A stretch of DNA of 64,000 bases. Origin: Corythoichthys intestinalis. Lineage: Eukaryota; Chordata; Actinopteri; Syngnathiformes; Syngnathidae. Below are positions 55,201 through 64,000 of this stretch, one piece after another. The position numbers and the translations under genes are program-made. The stretch covers positions 53,981,666-54,045,665 of the forward strand of contig NC_080407.1 of NCBI RefSeq assembly GCF_030265065.1, given 5' to 3'. Position 1 is the first letter of the stretch. Every line of letters starts with the position of its first letter. The notes under the pieces are model-generated. The model was not told the origin of the DNA. It did no database searches and saw nothing but the letters and a program-made list of their open reading frames with translations.

Positions 55201-58200
55201 TCCTGTTCCAGGCGTGACATTCGCTCCTGGAGCTCCAGTGATAGCTGGTGAGCCTCCTACGGCACCAGGACGCCTATCAATCAAAGCGTCCAATCCGACA
55301 GCCGGATAAACGAAGCTCGATTTACTTGGAGGTGTCGCTTCTGATGCGTCGTCACGTGTCCGAGCGACCGCTTCTCCCGTTCCAGTTTTTCGCACTCTGA
55401 CATCAGATCCCGTACCTGCCGGGACACACGACGCTTCAGTTATCAAGCCTCTCTTGCCTGCAGATCTTCAGAGAAAAGGTATTCTACCTGCTGCTCAGCT
55501 ACCCCTTGCCTGGCGATCGTCAAATGGAGCAGATGTATCACGTCGGCAGGACGTCTCTGTTCCTCGTCATCCTCTGCGTCTGCGAAGACAGTGTTGAAAG
55601 CGGGAGGGTGTGGCTTTCCAGTAGCCATGACATTATCCATAGACATCAAGATACTTGACTGGGTATGTTTTACATCCATATCTATAAAGAATTCAGGGAT
55701 TAAAACCTTTATTCACAAGAATTTCCAACGGAAAAAGCTCATTGTTTTGTTACGGCGGCCATGTTGGACTTTGAATCTCTAGATTCAAAAGATCAGCTTA
55801 TGTAACATTTAGGGGTGTTAAACGATTAAAAGTTTTTATCGAGTTAATTACAGCTTAAAAATTAATTAATCGTAATTAATCGCAATTCAAATCATCTATA
55901 CAATATGCCATATTTTTCTGTAAATATTGTTGGAATGGAAAGATAAGACCCAAGATGAATATATACATTCAACATACGGTACTTACAAGATGGCATTAAC
56001 ATTATTAACATTCTGTTAAAGCGATCCATGAATAGTAAGACTTGTAGTTCTTAAAAGATAAATGTTAGTACAAGTTATAGACATTTTATATTAGAACACC
56101 TCTTAATGTTTCCGTTTTAATAAAACAATTTCAATCAAAAAATAAACTAGCAGCTCGTCATTGTTGATGCCAATAATTACTGACACAACGCTCATGGGTG
56201 CTGAAGCCTATAAAATCAGTCGCACCCAAGCGCCAGCAGAGGGTGACGAAACTCCGAAAAACACAACAAGTACACATTTCACTGTGCTGTCATTTTAATC
56301 TGAGCGGGGCACGTGCGTTAATTGCGTCAAATATTTTAACGTGATTAATTTCAAAAATTAATTACTTCCCGTTAACACGATAATTTTGACAGCCTTAGTA
56401 ATATTTCAATCTAATAACTTTCAGTGAAACACCATGGTCCTACACCAACCCCTACGCCCACGGCAACAAGCAGATCTTAGTCTACTTTGACCCCGTGCAC
56501 CTTTGGAAGTGTGAGAAAAATATGTTATTCATGCCTATAAAACACAATCATTTACTGCTGTGAAATTAAATGCATTTGTGGGAGTGTGCCTATAACTCAC
56601 TCTCGTACCAGCTACGGCTAGTTTCCAAGGTCATAACTCAGGATGTTTTTTTGTGGTTTAGGTATCGTTTCATAGTAAGCAACGCCCTTTCAACAAGCAT
56701 ATAGACCCTTGACTCGTGGATTTTCGTTGTACTCCTGCATGGTCACAGCTCCTGCTGGATCACACCATTTGTATCCTTGATATATATCTTGTTTATAAAG
56801 TCTTCGAATCAGGTAATCCTTGGCTGAGTTGGATTCTTTTCTCTTATTTGAACTATTTGTTGATACTTGTCTCGGAGTTCAAACGTGAACTTCCCTGACA
56901 GGAAGAACATCTACAGCAGCTTCCACAACAACGGCTGTATGGTGCTGCCCAGGTGTCCTGGGGCTGAAGTAAGTGGCCAGCATTATTCACTTTATAAAAA
57001 AAGATGAATCAAAACACCTATCTTTCTAAAACAAACATGTTTTTTAGGAGCCTGAGAGGATGAGGACGGCCCGATTCTTGAGCCGGAAGGTGCTGGCCAG
57101 GTGGGAGAACTACAAGTCTGTCAAGGCCTGCTACACAGTCGCACGGGCAAGCAGGAACACACAGGGCCGACATCCTGAACATGTTCCAGAAGACAATGTA
57201 GACCTGGAGATGGGCCGGGCGGTCCTCAAGCAGCCATCACTCCCCATTACCCACATGGTGTCCTTCGGAATGTCGCTGTGGGACTCCCTGATGTGCAGGA
57301 AGCACAACAGCACCTACTGGAGTTCCTGGCGGTCCCTCTTCAACCGTTTTGGTGCGAACTTCTCCAAGGATGTGACTTCAGAAGCGAGGAAGAACAAGGC
57401 CTTGGAGTGGCCGGCCGACAGGAAACGGAGCAGAGTCGAGGAAGGCGATGAGAAAGGAGACGGCGAGGAACAGGAACTTCTACAAGTCGAGGTGATCAGA
57501 AAACGCAAAATCTATGCGATTGTTGAAAGACAAGGCTCACATCGAATATTTGCACTGCCATAATTGTAGGACTATCTCATATGCATTTAATATTTATGTT
57601 TATTTAGATTTCATACTTGCAAGTCACTTTTGAGATTTTAACATATCCTGCACTGTTAAGGGATGCTCCACAATTTCATTGTATAACTGTATAATGATAA
57701 TAAGGGGCTAGTCTATACTATTCTATAATAAGTTGTTGCTAAGGTAGGTTCCTGTTTTGGTTTTAAGTCGGTAGGAGCTTTGGTTTTGAAAATATTTGAA
57801 GTTTTTGAAAATAGGCCCCCTACGGATCGGCCCTGTTTCCCGTGTCATGTCAAGTATTATGAAGTCTATGCCTTATCATACCTTGGTTTGTGGTCTGTCG
57901 GAGCGTTTCCCTGATCTCTTCCAGGAGCTTCTCATAGTGCAACTCAGTCTTTAACGCCTGAAAAGTCAAAGCAATTAACTCTCGTCGCATATGTGTGCGA
58001 CTTCGTTTGCACGACCTGTTCCAGGCGCAGATATGTGTTGGCATGTCGCCGCTTCTCCTCTTCCAGCATGCTCGTAAGGTCAGCGATGTTCCTCTTATCT
58101 GACTCCAAGGCCACGCTCAGCTCACTCTTGTACTGACTGTACTCCGTCTGCAGCCTGCACATGGCATGTCACTAAGCCATCAGATCATTCGACGGAATGC

Positions 58201-61200
58201 GCGTGGACTCACCGCTGCAAAGCTTGTTGAGCACGCCGGGCTTTTTCTTGTGCTTCCTGGCAAGCCGTTCCCTCGGCTTCCAGAGATTTGCGGCCCTGAT
58301 GGCGAAGGAACGTTGAAGAACTCGCTACTCATGTGGGTCAACTCTCGGTCCGCTCACCTGCACCACCTCCTCCCGCAGCGCTGTCATCCTCTCACGCGCC
58401 TCTTCCAGCGCCTCCTCCTGGCACTGACCATCAACAATTCCACAGGGAATGAAAGGCTTCCCAAATTCCGGACAAACATGCGAGAGACCTGCCTGCAGAA
58501 GTCGTCGGAGTCTTTGGCCATCCGACGTCAAGCCGTCGATCAGGGCGTCTCGCTCATCCGCTTCCTCCCGCAAAGCCAGACCTTCTTCTTGCCGGGCCTG
58601 CCGTGTCATGTCCAGAATCTTCTGCAGCGCTGCCGCGTGCTCTAACACACAAATATAGGAGTGGATACAATGCGATTTGCGATGGAAGGTTTACGAGAGC
58701 GATTTTTAAAAATGATTCCCTCATTGGGAGCCAGTGAGTCAACATATTCTAATGGGAAATTTTGGTAGCAACCTGTTGGTTCCTTCATTAACAGGACGTA
58801 GGTTTGCATAGGGACGGTAGGGACATAACACTAACAACTTTCCAGGATGCTCAAATTGTCCCCACCAACTTTTAAGCAACCTTATTTGCATTATACAATG
58901 AGTTCAGTTCGTAGATAGTCTTCCCATAAGGATAGAACAGACCCTACCATTATTAAGTGAATTACAGTGGTATGAAAAAGTATCTGTTAGGTCTAAACTT
59001 AATACTTGAACTAAGAAAACAACAAAGACCTAGGAAGGGACGGAGGAAGAATCAGACTTGAGACGGAGATAAAATTTTCACTGGCGGCCACCAGGGAGAG
59101 GGTCGACAGCGCAGCACGCTTGCTCGCAGTGAGCCTCTCTCAGCCCCCTCCCTGGGGTTGCGTCTTTTATTGACAAGTGGGAGAGCATTCATTGCACATG
59201 CGTAAGTTTCGTTTACGGGGAAATAGCTGTTATGGTATCATTTACTGAGAACAGAAACCGTGAATTAAACATTATGGTAACGTTTACTGAAAACAGAAAC
59301 CGTACTCTTTTCATTGTGTAAGCACTAAAGCACAAGCGAATAGACTGTTACATGAGAGAACATAATCACAACACCTAGTTTTAAACACACATAATTGATT
59401 TAATTACTGTAAATACTGTTAGTGTGCAAAAGCATATCAAGCACATCTTACAGTATCTGAACCTTTTAGAATTTCTCACATTTCTGTATAAAATCCCCAT
59501 CAAATGTGATCTGAGCTTTGTCAAAATCACACCGATGAAAAAACAGTGTCTGCCTTAACTAAAACCACCCAAACATTTATAGGTTTTCATATTTTAATGA
59601 GGACAACATGCAAAAAACAGAAGGGGGGAAAATAAGTAAGTGAACCCTCTGCGTAAGGAGACTTAAAGAGCAATTGAAACCAATTTTTACCAAACATTTT
59701 AAATCAGGTGTGTGCCCAAATACTGATGAGTTGTGTAAAGCTGACCTGCCCACTGTAAAACACACACCTGGTAAGAAATGTCTTGATGGAAAGCATTGTC
59801 TTATGTACATCATGGCTCAGCCAAAAGAGCTGTCTCCGATCAAGGATTGTTGATTTGTATAACGATGGGAAACCATCTCTAAAAGTCTGGATGTTCATCA
59901 ATCGACAGTCAAAGAAATTGTCTACAAATGGAGAGAGTTTGGCACTGTTGCTACTTTCCCAAGGAGTGGCCGTCTACCAAAGATGACGCCAAAAGTTCAG
60001 CGCAGAATACTCAGAGCGGTAAAAAAGAACCCTAGAGTGTCTGCTAAAAACTTACAGAAATCACTGGCACAGTCCAATATCTCTGTGCACACATCAACTA
60101 TATGTAAAACTGTGGCCAAGAATGGTGTTCATGTTAGGAGTTCACGGAGGAAGCCACTGCTGTCTAAAAAAAATATGGTTGATCGTTTAATATTCGCAAA
60201 AAGGCACTTGGATACCGCACAGAAGTTTTGGCAAAAATATTTTGTGGACTGATGAAACCAAGGTTGAATTGTTTGGGAGTAACACACAACGTCATGTGTG
60301 GATGAAAAATGGAACAACCCACCAACATCAACACCTCATGCCCACCGTCAACCATGGAGCATCATGTTTTGGGGCTGTTTTGCTACCTCAGGGCCTGGAC
60401 AACTTGCAATCATTAATGGACGAATGAATTCAAAAAGTTTATCAGGATGTTTTGCTTGGAAAACCTGTGGCCGTCTGTCAGACATTTGAAGCTAAAAAGA
60501 GGAAGGATGCTGCAACAAGACAATGATCCAAAACACGGAAGTAAATCAAGTTCAGAATGGTTTCTGAGGAACAAAATACACTTTCTGGAGTGGCCAAGTC
60601 AAAGTCCAGACTTGAACCCTAGTGAGAGGGTGTGGCGTGACCTAAAGACAGTGATTCGTGCCAGACATCCCAGGAATCTGACTGAACAACAGCAATTTTG
60701 TCGAGAAGATTGGGCCAAGATTAGTCCTGATCCATGTGCCAGACTCATCTGCAGCCACAGAAGGTGTCTAGTTGAAGTTACTGCTGCCAAATGAGGGGCC
60801 ACAAAATATTGATGGTTCACTACTGTAACTTATTTTTCCCCCTTCTGTCATTGTTTACATACTATCCTCGTTAAAATATGAAAACCTATCAATGTTTGGG
60901 TGGTTTTAGTTAAAGCAGAAGCTGTTTTATCATCTGTGTGATTTTGACAAAATCTACTTCCATATCTTTTTCCAACAGTATAGCTCACCTGTCAGTTCTC
61001 GGTTGCTCTGGCTCACCCGCTGGACGTCTCTGCGGCTGGCGGTCACCTGGTACTGAAGCTCTGCTCTCTGAGCTTCTCCACGCTCCACTGACGACCTAAG
61101 TCGGGCGAGCTCTGCCTCCAACATGGACAGCTAAAGAACAGGAGCGCACGGGTGAGGTGACACCGTGACCGCTCGGTTTTATCGGGGACGTGTTAATTTC

Positions 61201-61384
61201 TAACCTGCCGGTTGTGTGTGGAAGTCAACTTGAGCTTTTCCTTCTCCAGGCGATGAATCCTCTTCCTTTCCGTCAGCTCGTTGTCATCTTTGTCGCTTCT
61301 TCCTCGCGCCTCCTCTTTTTCACCCGGCACGGTGGTCGCTATCCCCGCCACCTGCTCGGGAACTCTCGTTTGCTTGTCTTCCAT
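52286..61384 (-). CDS. ccdc171: Coiled-coil protein related to CCDC171, 18 exons, 913 aa
   Basis: Exons in order: 61384-61205, 61130-60989, 58641-58493, 58423-58358, 58295-58213, 58154-58016, 57957-57882, 55681-55488, 55415-55326, 55256-55152, 55097-54942, 54877-54737, 53856-53487, 53421-53186, 53110-52970, 52908-52729, 52645-52518, 52451-52286. Phases agree at every junction. The product is largely long coiled coil rich in E, R, Q and L ([20 protein letters not shown] near the start; [12 protein letters not shown] near the end). The assignment rests on remembered similarity to human CCDC171 in the non-coil middle, [20 protein letters not shown] and the following [20 protein letters not shown], plus [20 protein letters not shown]. 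At 913 aa it is shorter than the human protein (about 1,326), so internal segments are lost or some exons were missed between 57.9 and 55.7 kb. Molecular function is unknown. Exon 3 appears to use a GC donor (CAG|GCAGGT); two other donors (GTCGTG, GTCTGC) are weak. A divergent paralogue remains possible. Confidence 0.75.
53898..54692. mobile_element. Mariner-type MITE interrupted by another repeat
   Basis: TACAGTGAAGAAAAATAAGT, then ATTTGAACACCCTGCTATTT, at the left and CAAATACCTTTTTCTTCACT then GTA at the right are inverted ends of a very common fish mariner-like element with TA flanks. The left arm continues to about 53,990; then foreign sequence intervenes and only the terminal right arm remains. 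It lies in the intron between exons 12 and 13 of the ccdc171-like gene. Confidence 0.8.
54030..54658 (+). repeat. Unclassified repeat, second locus, inserted in the mariner MITE
   Basis: Matches the capn1-intron repeat at 42,640-43,740: GTCTAGTCTGTCTGCTTTTT, TCTCATACAAAAATGGATT, GAGAGATTCATAAGATCATT, and the downstream CGAACACCCTTA. It has one block where the other locus has two, and it lacks the (TCTGAA)n tail. Family not known; treated as a fossil repeat. Confidence 0.7.
55810..56397 (+). mobile_element. hAT-type MITE, TAGGGCTGTCAAA family, copy 4
   Basis: Begins TAGGGGTGTTAAACG and ends TTTTGACAGCCTTA; 588 bp, slightly shorter than the others through small internal losses. The flanks are GTAACATT (55,802-55,809) and GTAATATT (56,398-56,405), an 8-bp duplication with one change. 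It lies in the intron between exons 7 and 8 of the ccdc171-like gene. Confidence 0.88.
56425..57836 (+). mobile_element. Putative transposon-derived coding remnant, antisense in the ccdc171-like gene
   Basis: Three open stretches with splice-like borders lie in series: one after CTTTCAG near 56,425 (including [13 protein letters not shown]), one at about 56,902-56,968 ([20 protein letters not shown], donor GTAAGT), and a 168-codon frame at 57,060-57,563 that is basic and Arg/Lys-rich at its C-terminus. The FDPVHLxK pattern recalls the catalytic region of P/THAP-type transposases, but the match is weak. The right edge (57,735-57,836, ending GGGGGCCTATTTTC-type on the minus strand) matches the edge at 40,505, so both loci may be one family. 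It is a plus-strand insert inside a minus-strand intron. Confidence 0.4.
58963..60980 (+). mobile_element. Tc1-like transposon with decayed transposase, interrupted by a solo LTR
   Basis: The left end TACAGTGGTATGAAAAAGTA and the right end, read inverted, TACTGTTGGAAAAAGATATG are terminal inverted repeats. Coding pieces are in several frames: DNA-binding region 59,983-60,252 ([20 protein letters not shown]), first catalytic Asp in [12 protein letters not shown], then [19 protein letters not shown], then 60,447-60,794 with [12 protein letters not shown] (second Asp) and [15 protein letters not shown] (Glu of DD34E). Frameshifts between these make it inactive. The right end lies within a few bases of the splice donor of exon 2 of the ccdc171-like gene (GTGAGC at 60,983-60,988). 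Confidence 0.92.
58985..59452. mobile_element. Solo LTR inside the Tc1 element
   Basis: The 468-bp insert begins TGTTAGGTC and ends ATCTTACA, the TG…CA termini of a long terminal repeat, and is flanked by the perfect 5-bp direct repeat GTATC (58,980-58,984 and 59,453-59,457). The GTATC belongs to the Tc1 terminal sequence, so the LTR is younger than the Tc1 insertion. No internal retroelement sequence is present: it is a solo LTR of undetermined family (ERV or other LTR class). Possible polyadenylation hexamer on the minus strand near 59,168. Confidence 0.8.
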
Positions 61385-61480
61385 TCGGCGTCGGTCACTT
61401 CCAAATGTCCTTCGGTGGAAAAAAGGAGAACTTCCGGCTTGAGGAGACGCTGTTTGGTTGCCTTGACAGCAGGACGACTG
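61385..61480 (-). promoter_or_regulatory. ccdc171: Proximal promoter or 5' UTR of the ccdc171-like gene
   Basis: Just upstream of the start codon (61,382-61,384) are an ETS-type motif (CTTCCGG near 61,431-61,437) and a purine-rich stretch, without a TATA box. The tandem CRE-bearing repeats follow from about 61,580 outward. The transcription start was not determined. Confidence 0.4.
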
Positions 61481-61579
61481 CCTTTAAAAATGGGCGTCAA
61501 ACTCGAAGCTCTTTCTTAGGAGCTACAGTCGCGGCAAACATGCTCTATTCCTTCACTACGAACACTCACACTATTGACG

Positions 61580-62185
61580 AGCAAAGTTTAAAGATAATAA
61601 AATAGTGTTGTATTATTTAAATGACAATTAGTTCAGAAATCATACGTTTTAGAAGCATTTAATGCAAAAAAAGCATTCGAAAGTTTGAATTCGACGCCAT
61701 GTTGAGAGTCGTGACGTCATTTCCGAATCGTTTTAATGGCTATTTCCGCCAACTGTATCGTTCTAAAACAAATATAAAGTTTAGAGATGATAAAATATTG
61801 TATTATTTAAGTGACTTAGTGTGGAAATCATACGTTTTAGAAGCAGTTACTGCTAATAAGCATTCGAAGCAGTTTTTTTTTTTTTTCGAAGCAGTTTGAT
61901 TTCGACGCCATGTTGAAAGTCGTTACGTCATTTCCACATCATTTTAATGGCTATTTCCGCCAATTGTATCCTTTTAAAAAATTGCATCGTTCTAAAAAAT
62001 AAAGTTTAGAGATGACAAAATAGTGTTATGTTATTTAAACGACATTTAGTGCTGAAATCATACTTTTTAGAAGCATTTACTGCTAAAAGTTTGAATTCCC
62101 GACCCCATGTTGAGAGTTGTTACGTCATTTCCGCATCATTTTAATGGCTACTTCCACCAATTTAGTCGTTTTAAAAAATAAATTA
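61580..62185. repeat. ~200-bp tandem repeat, three units, each with a CRE-like site
   Basis: Three head-to-tail units share AAAGTTTAGAGATGA, AATCATACGTTTTAGAAGCA, CGACGCCATGTTGAGAGT and TTTTAATGGCTATTTCCGCC. Each has a TGACGTCA or TTACGTCA core, followed by TTTCC, near 61,713, 61,924 and 62,122. The array lies 200-800 bp upstream of the ccdc171-like start codon, on the promoter side. Confidence 0.85.
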
Positions 62186-62189
62186 TGAA

Positions 62190-63290
62190 TAAATCATCAA
62201 GTAAATTTTCAAAACCTGTGTATTAGGACTTTTTTAGATGAGTTGACAAATGTACTATAATTCAAATCAATTAGACTGATTTTTTTTTTTGTTTTCTATC
62301 AGTGTTGTTTTCGTAAACGATGGCTATAACGAACACATTTCGTGGGCCAACAAATTTTTCCTGACAATGGCGAGACAATAAGCTAAAAACGTCTCTCCCA
62401 ATAGTTTCCGTCACATGTTCACAATGTGTGACAGTTTATGTGTAGTTAGCCAGCATCCAAGCAGTGTCTAGTTTTGTCACTCATGTTGTTCCCGCCCACC
62501 CACCACACCAGTGTTCTCACCAGTCTCCCCATTGCTTGTTTTGAAACACACACGGTAAGATTTGTTTTATCTTGCCAGAAAATAAGAAATTTTGCTTTAG
62601 CCTTTAATGGCTAAATCTACACTAAATTTAACCTGTACCGTTAGCATAGCATTCCTGTTCATGTAGGCATTATGCTAATGCAAAGACTAACTTTTTTTAA
62701 AATATATATATTTCGTATTACCACCAAATTGGTGATAAATTTGTAGATTCTCCTCTGTCAATGTTCATTTGAAAAAGTTGGAAGCCTTTATGTATTTATT
62801 TTTGGAGTAAAACTTAAAAAACAGAAAAAAAATTGAGTAACGTTGACTAAACTAGACGAAATTAGTCTGAGTTGTCACTATGAAAAACTATATGAAGACA
62901 AGACTAATAAGTATTATCGTCCAACAGACTAAGACCAAAATGGGCTGCCAAAAACAACTTTTTCCATGTATACATTTTAATATAAATGATGCATGTGTGT
63001 CTTGGTAAGGTGTACAAATACACTCACAGTATCCACGTGCCACCTTTTTGATTGAACAAAACAAAACAAGCACGTTCCACTCAATTCTGTTCGACTGACA
63101 AATAAAGGCAACCATGAAAAAGCAGTACTACAAAACATCAAACAATGTCACATACAATATTTACAAGCATTATTATTACTTCTTCTTATTACTGTTAGAG
63201 GCAAAATGGAAGAGACAACAGCACATGTGCTAAACACCTCTCCCCACGCTACGCCACGCCACATCACGACGAAGACCCGGATGGAGCCCG
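62190..63290. other. No gene recognised
   Basis: AT-rich DNA. A block at about 62,845-62,960 (CTAAACTAGACGAAATTAG, TTATCGTCCAACAGACTAAG) is shared with 36,800-36,900. Short minus frames at 62,888-63,342 show no recognised family. Confidence 0.4.
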
Positions 63291-63296
63291 TTTCTA

Positions 63297-64000
63297 TGGG
63301 GGCCGTTAGGGACACACATACACTAGTCAAACGTTCTCGCACACACTAGTGAAACCTTGTCTGATCACGCATACATGTGAAATCTTCGCACCTATACATG
63401 TTAGACGCTCGCACGCATACGTGTGAAACATTTTCGGCGCACACATACATGTGAGACGCTCGCATGTATACATATGAGACGCTCGCACGCATACATGTGA
63501 GACGCTTGCATGTATACACGTGAGACGCTTGCATGCATACATTTGTTGCGCAGGCATACATGTGAGATGCTCGCACGTATACATGTGAGACGCTCGCATA
63601 GCAATTGTGAGACGCTCGCATGCATACATGCGAGACGCTCACACCTATACATGTAAAATGCTTGCACGCACAGGTGAAATTTTCGTGCATATACATGTGA
63701 GACGCTCGCACGCATACATGAGACACTTGAACGCATACATGTCAAACATTTTTTGCACACGCATACATGTGAGACGCTCGCACACAAACATGAGAAATGC
63801 TCGCATATATACATGAGACGCACGCATATGTGTGAAACGTGAACGGCGCGCCCATTCACATGTGTACATGCGCAAGAAATGTTTCACACACATATGTGCG
63901 TCTCATGTATACGTGCGAGCATTTCACATGTATGCGTGCGAGCGTCTCACATGTATGTGTGCAAGCATCCCACATATACACATGGGCGGATTTCACATGT
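63297..64000. repeat. Minisatellite CACATGTATGCGTGCGAG, second locus, runs off the window
   Basis: After GGGGGCCGTTAGGGACACA comes an array of degenerate ~24-bp units (CATACATGTGAGACGCTCG). The same flank precedes the pnp intron 4 array (GGGGGGCCGTTAGGGACATA at 30,958). Near 63,850-63,900 the unit changes strand orientation, giving an inverted-repeat arrangement to the window end. The reading frames on both strands are repeat translations. Confidence 0.9.

Overview
Nuclear DNA of a vertebrate, most likely a teleost fish. The genes are vertebrate genes split by many short GT-AG introns, and the spaces are filled with teleost-type debris: hAT, Tc1/mariner and other small DNA transposons, minisatellites, and one probable solo LTR.

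Four protein-coding genes can be reconstructed exon by exon, with reading phase kept across every junction. (1) acadvl, minus strand, 11,023-19,661: mitochondrial very-long-chain acyl-CoA dehydrogenase, 19 exons; only the short first coding exon was not found. (2) pnp, plus strand, 28,713-34,657: purine nucleoside phosphorylase, 6 exons, complete, 292 aa. (3) capn1-type calpain large subunit, minus strand, 37,652-49,173: 20 coding exons, complete, 705 aa, all catalytic residues present, plus a likely non-coding first exon. (4) A ccdc171-like coiled-coil gene, minus strand, 52,286-61,384: 18 exons, 913 aa. pnp and capn1 are tail to tail; capn1 lies downstream of the ccdc171-like gene on the same strand. 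They are ordinary housekeeping or cell-biological genes with no sign of acting in one pathway. A strong isolated splice unit at 5,885-5,934 and a CpG-rich block at 7,880-8,560 suggest a fifth, mostly unseen minus-strand gene at the left edge.

Region by region: 1-10.6 kb is mostly repeats, with three arrays of short hairpin-like units, a three-level transposon nest (3.6-5.4 kb) and the candidate exon. 10.7-19.7 kb is acadvl. 20-28.6 kb is gene-poor and full of nested DNA transposons. 28.7-34.8 kb is pnp, with a higher-order minisatellite in intron 4. 35-37.6 kb is repeats. 37.6-50 kb is capn1, whose introns hold several different repeats. 50-52.2 kb has a fifth hairpin array and an unrecognised ORF. 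52.3-61.4 kb is the ccdc171-like gene, carrying a hAT copy, a mariner-type element and a Tc1 element that itself contains a solo LTR. 61.5-64 kb has tandem repeats with CRE-like sites and a second minisatellite.

The most unusual content is a dispersed family of arrays built from near-palindromic units of the form TTTTGCCAyrTGGCAAAA. They occur at five places in both orientations. Three copies begin with the same end sequence, one copy has an inverted end at its other side and a candidate 8-bp target duplication, and one sits inside another repeat. They look like mobile elements whose interior has expanded into tandem hairpins. Two other dispersed families here also carry an internally tandem core.
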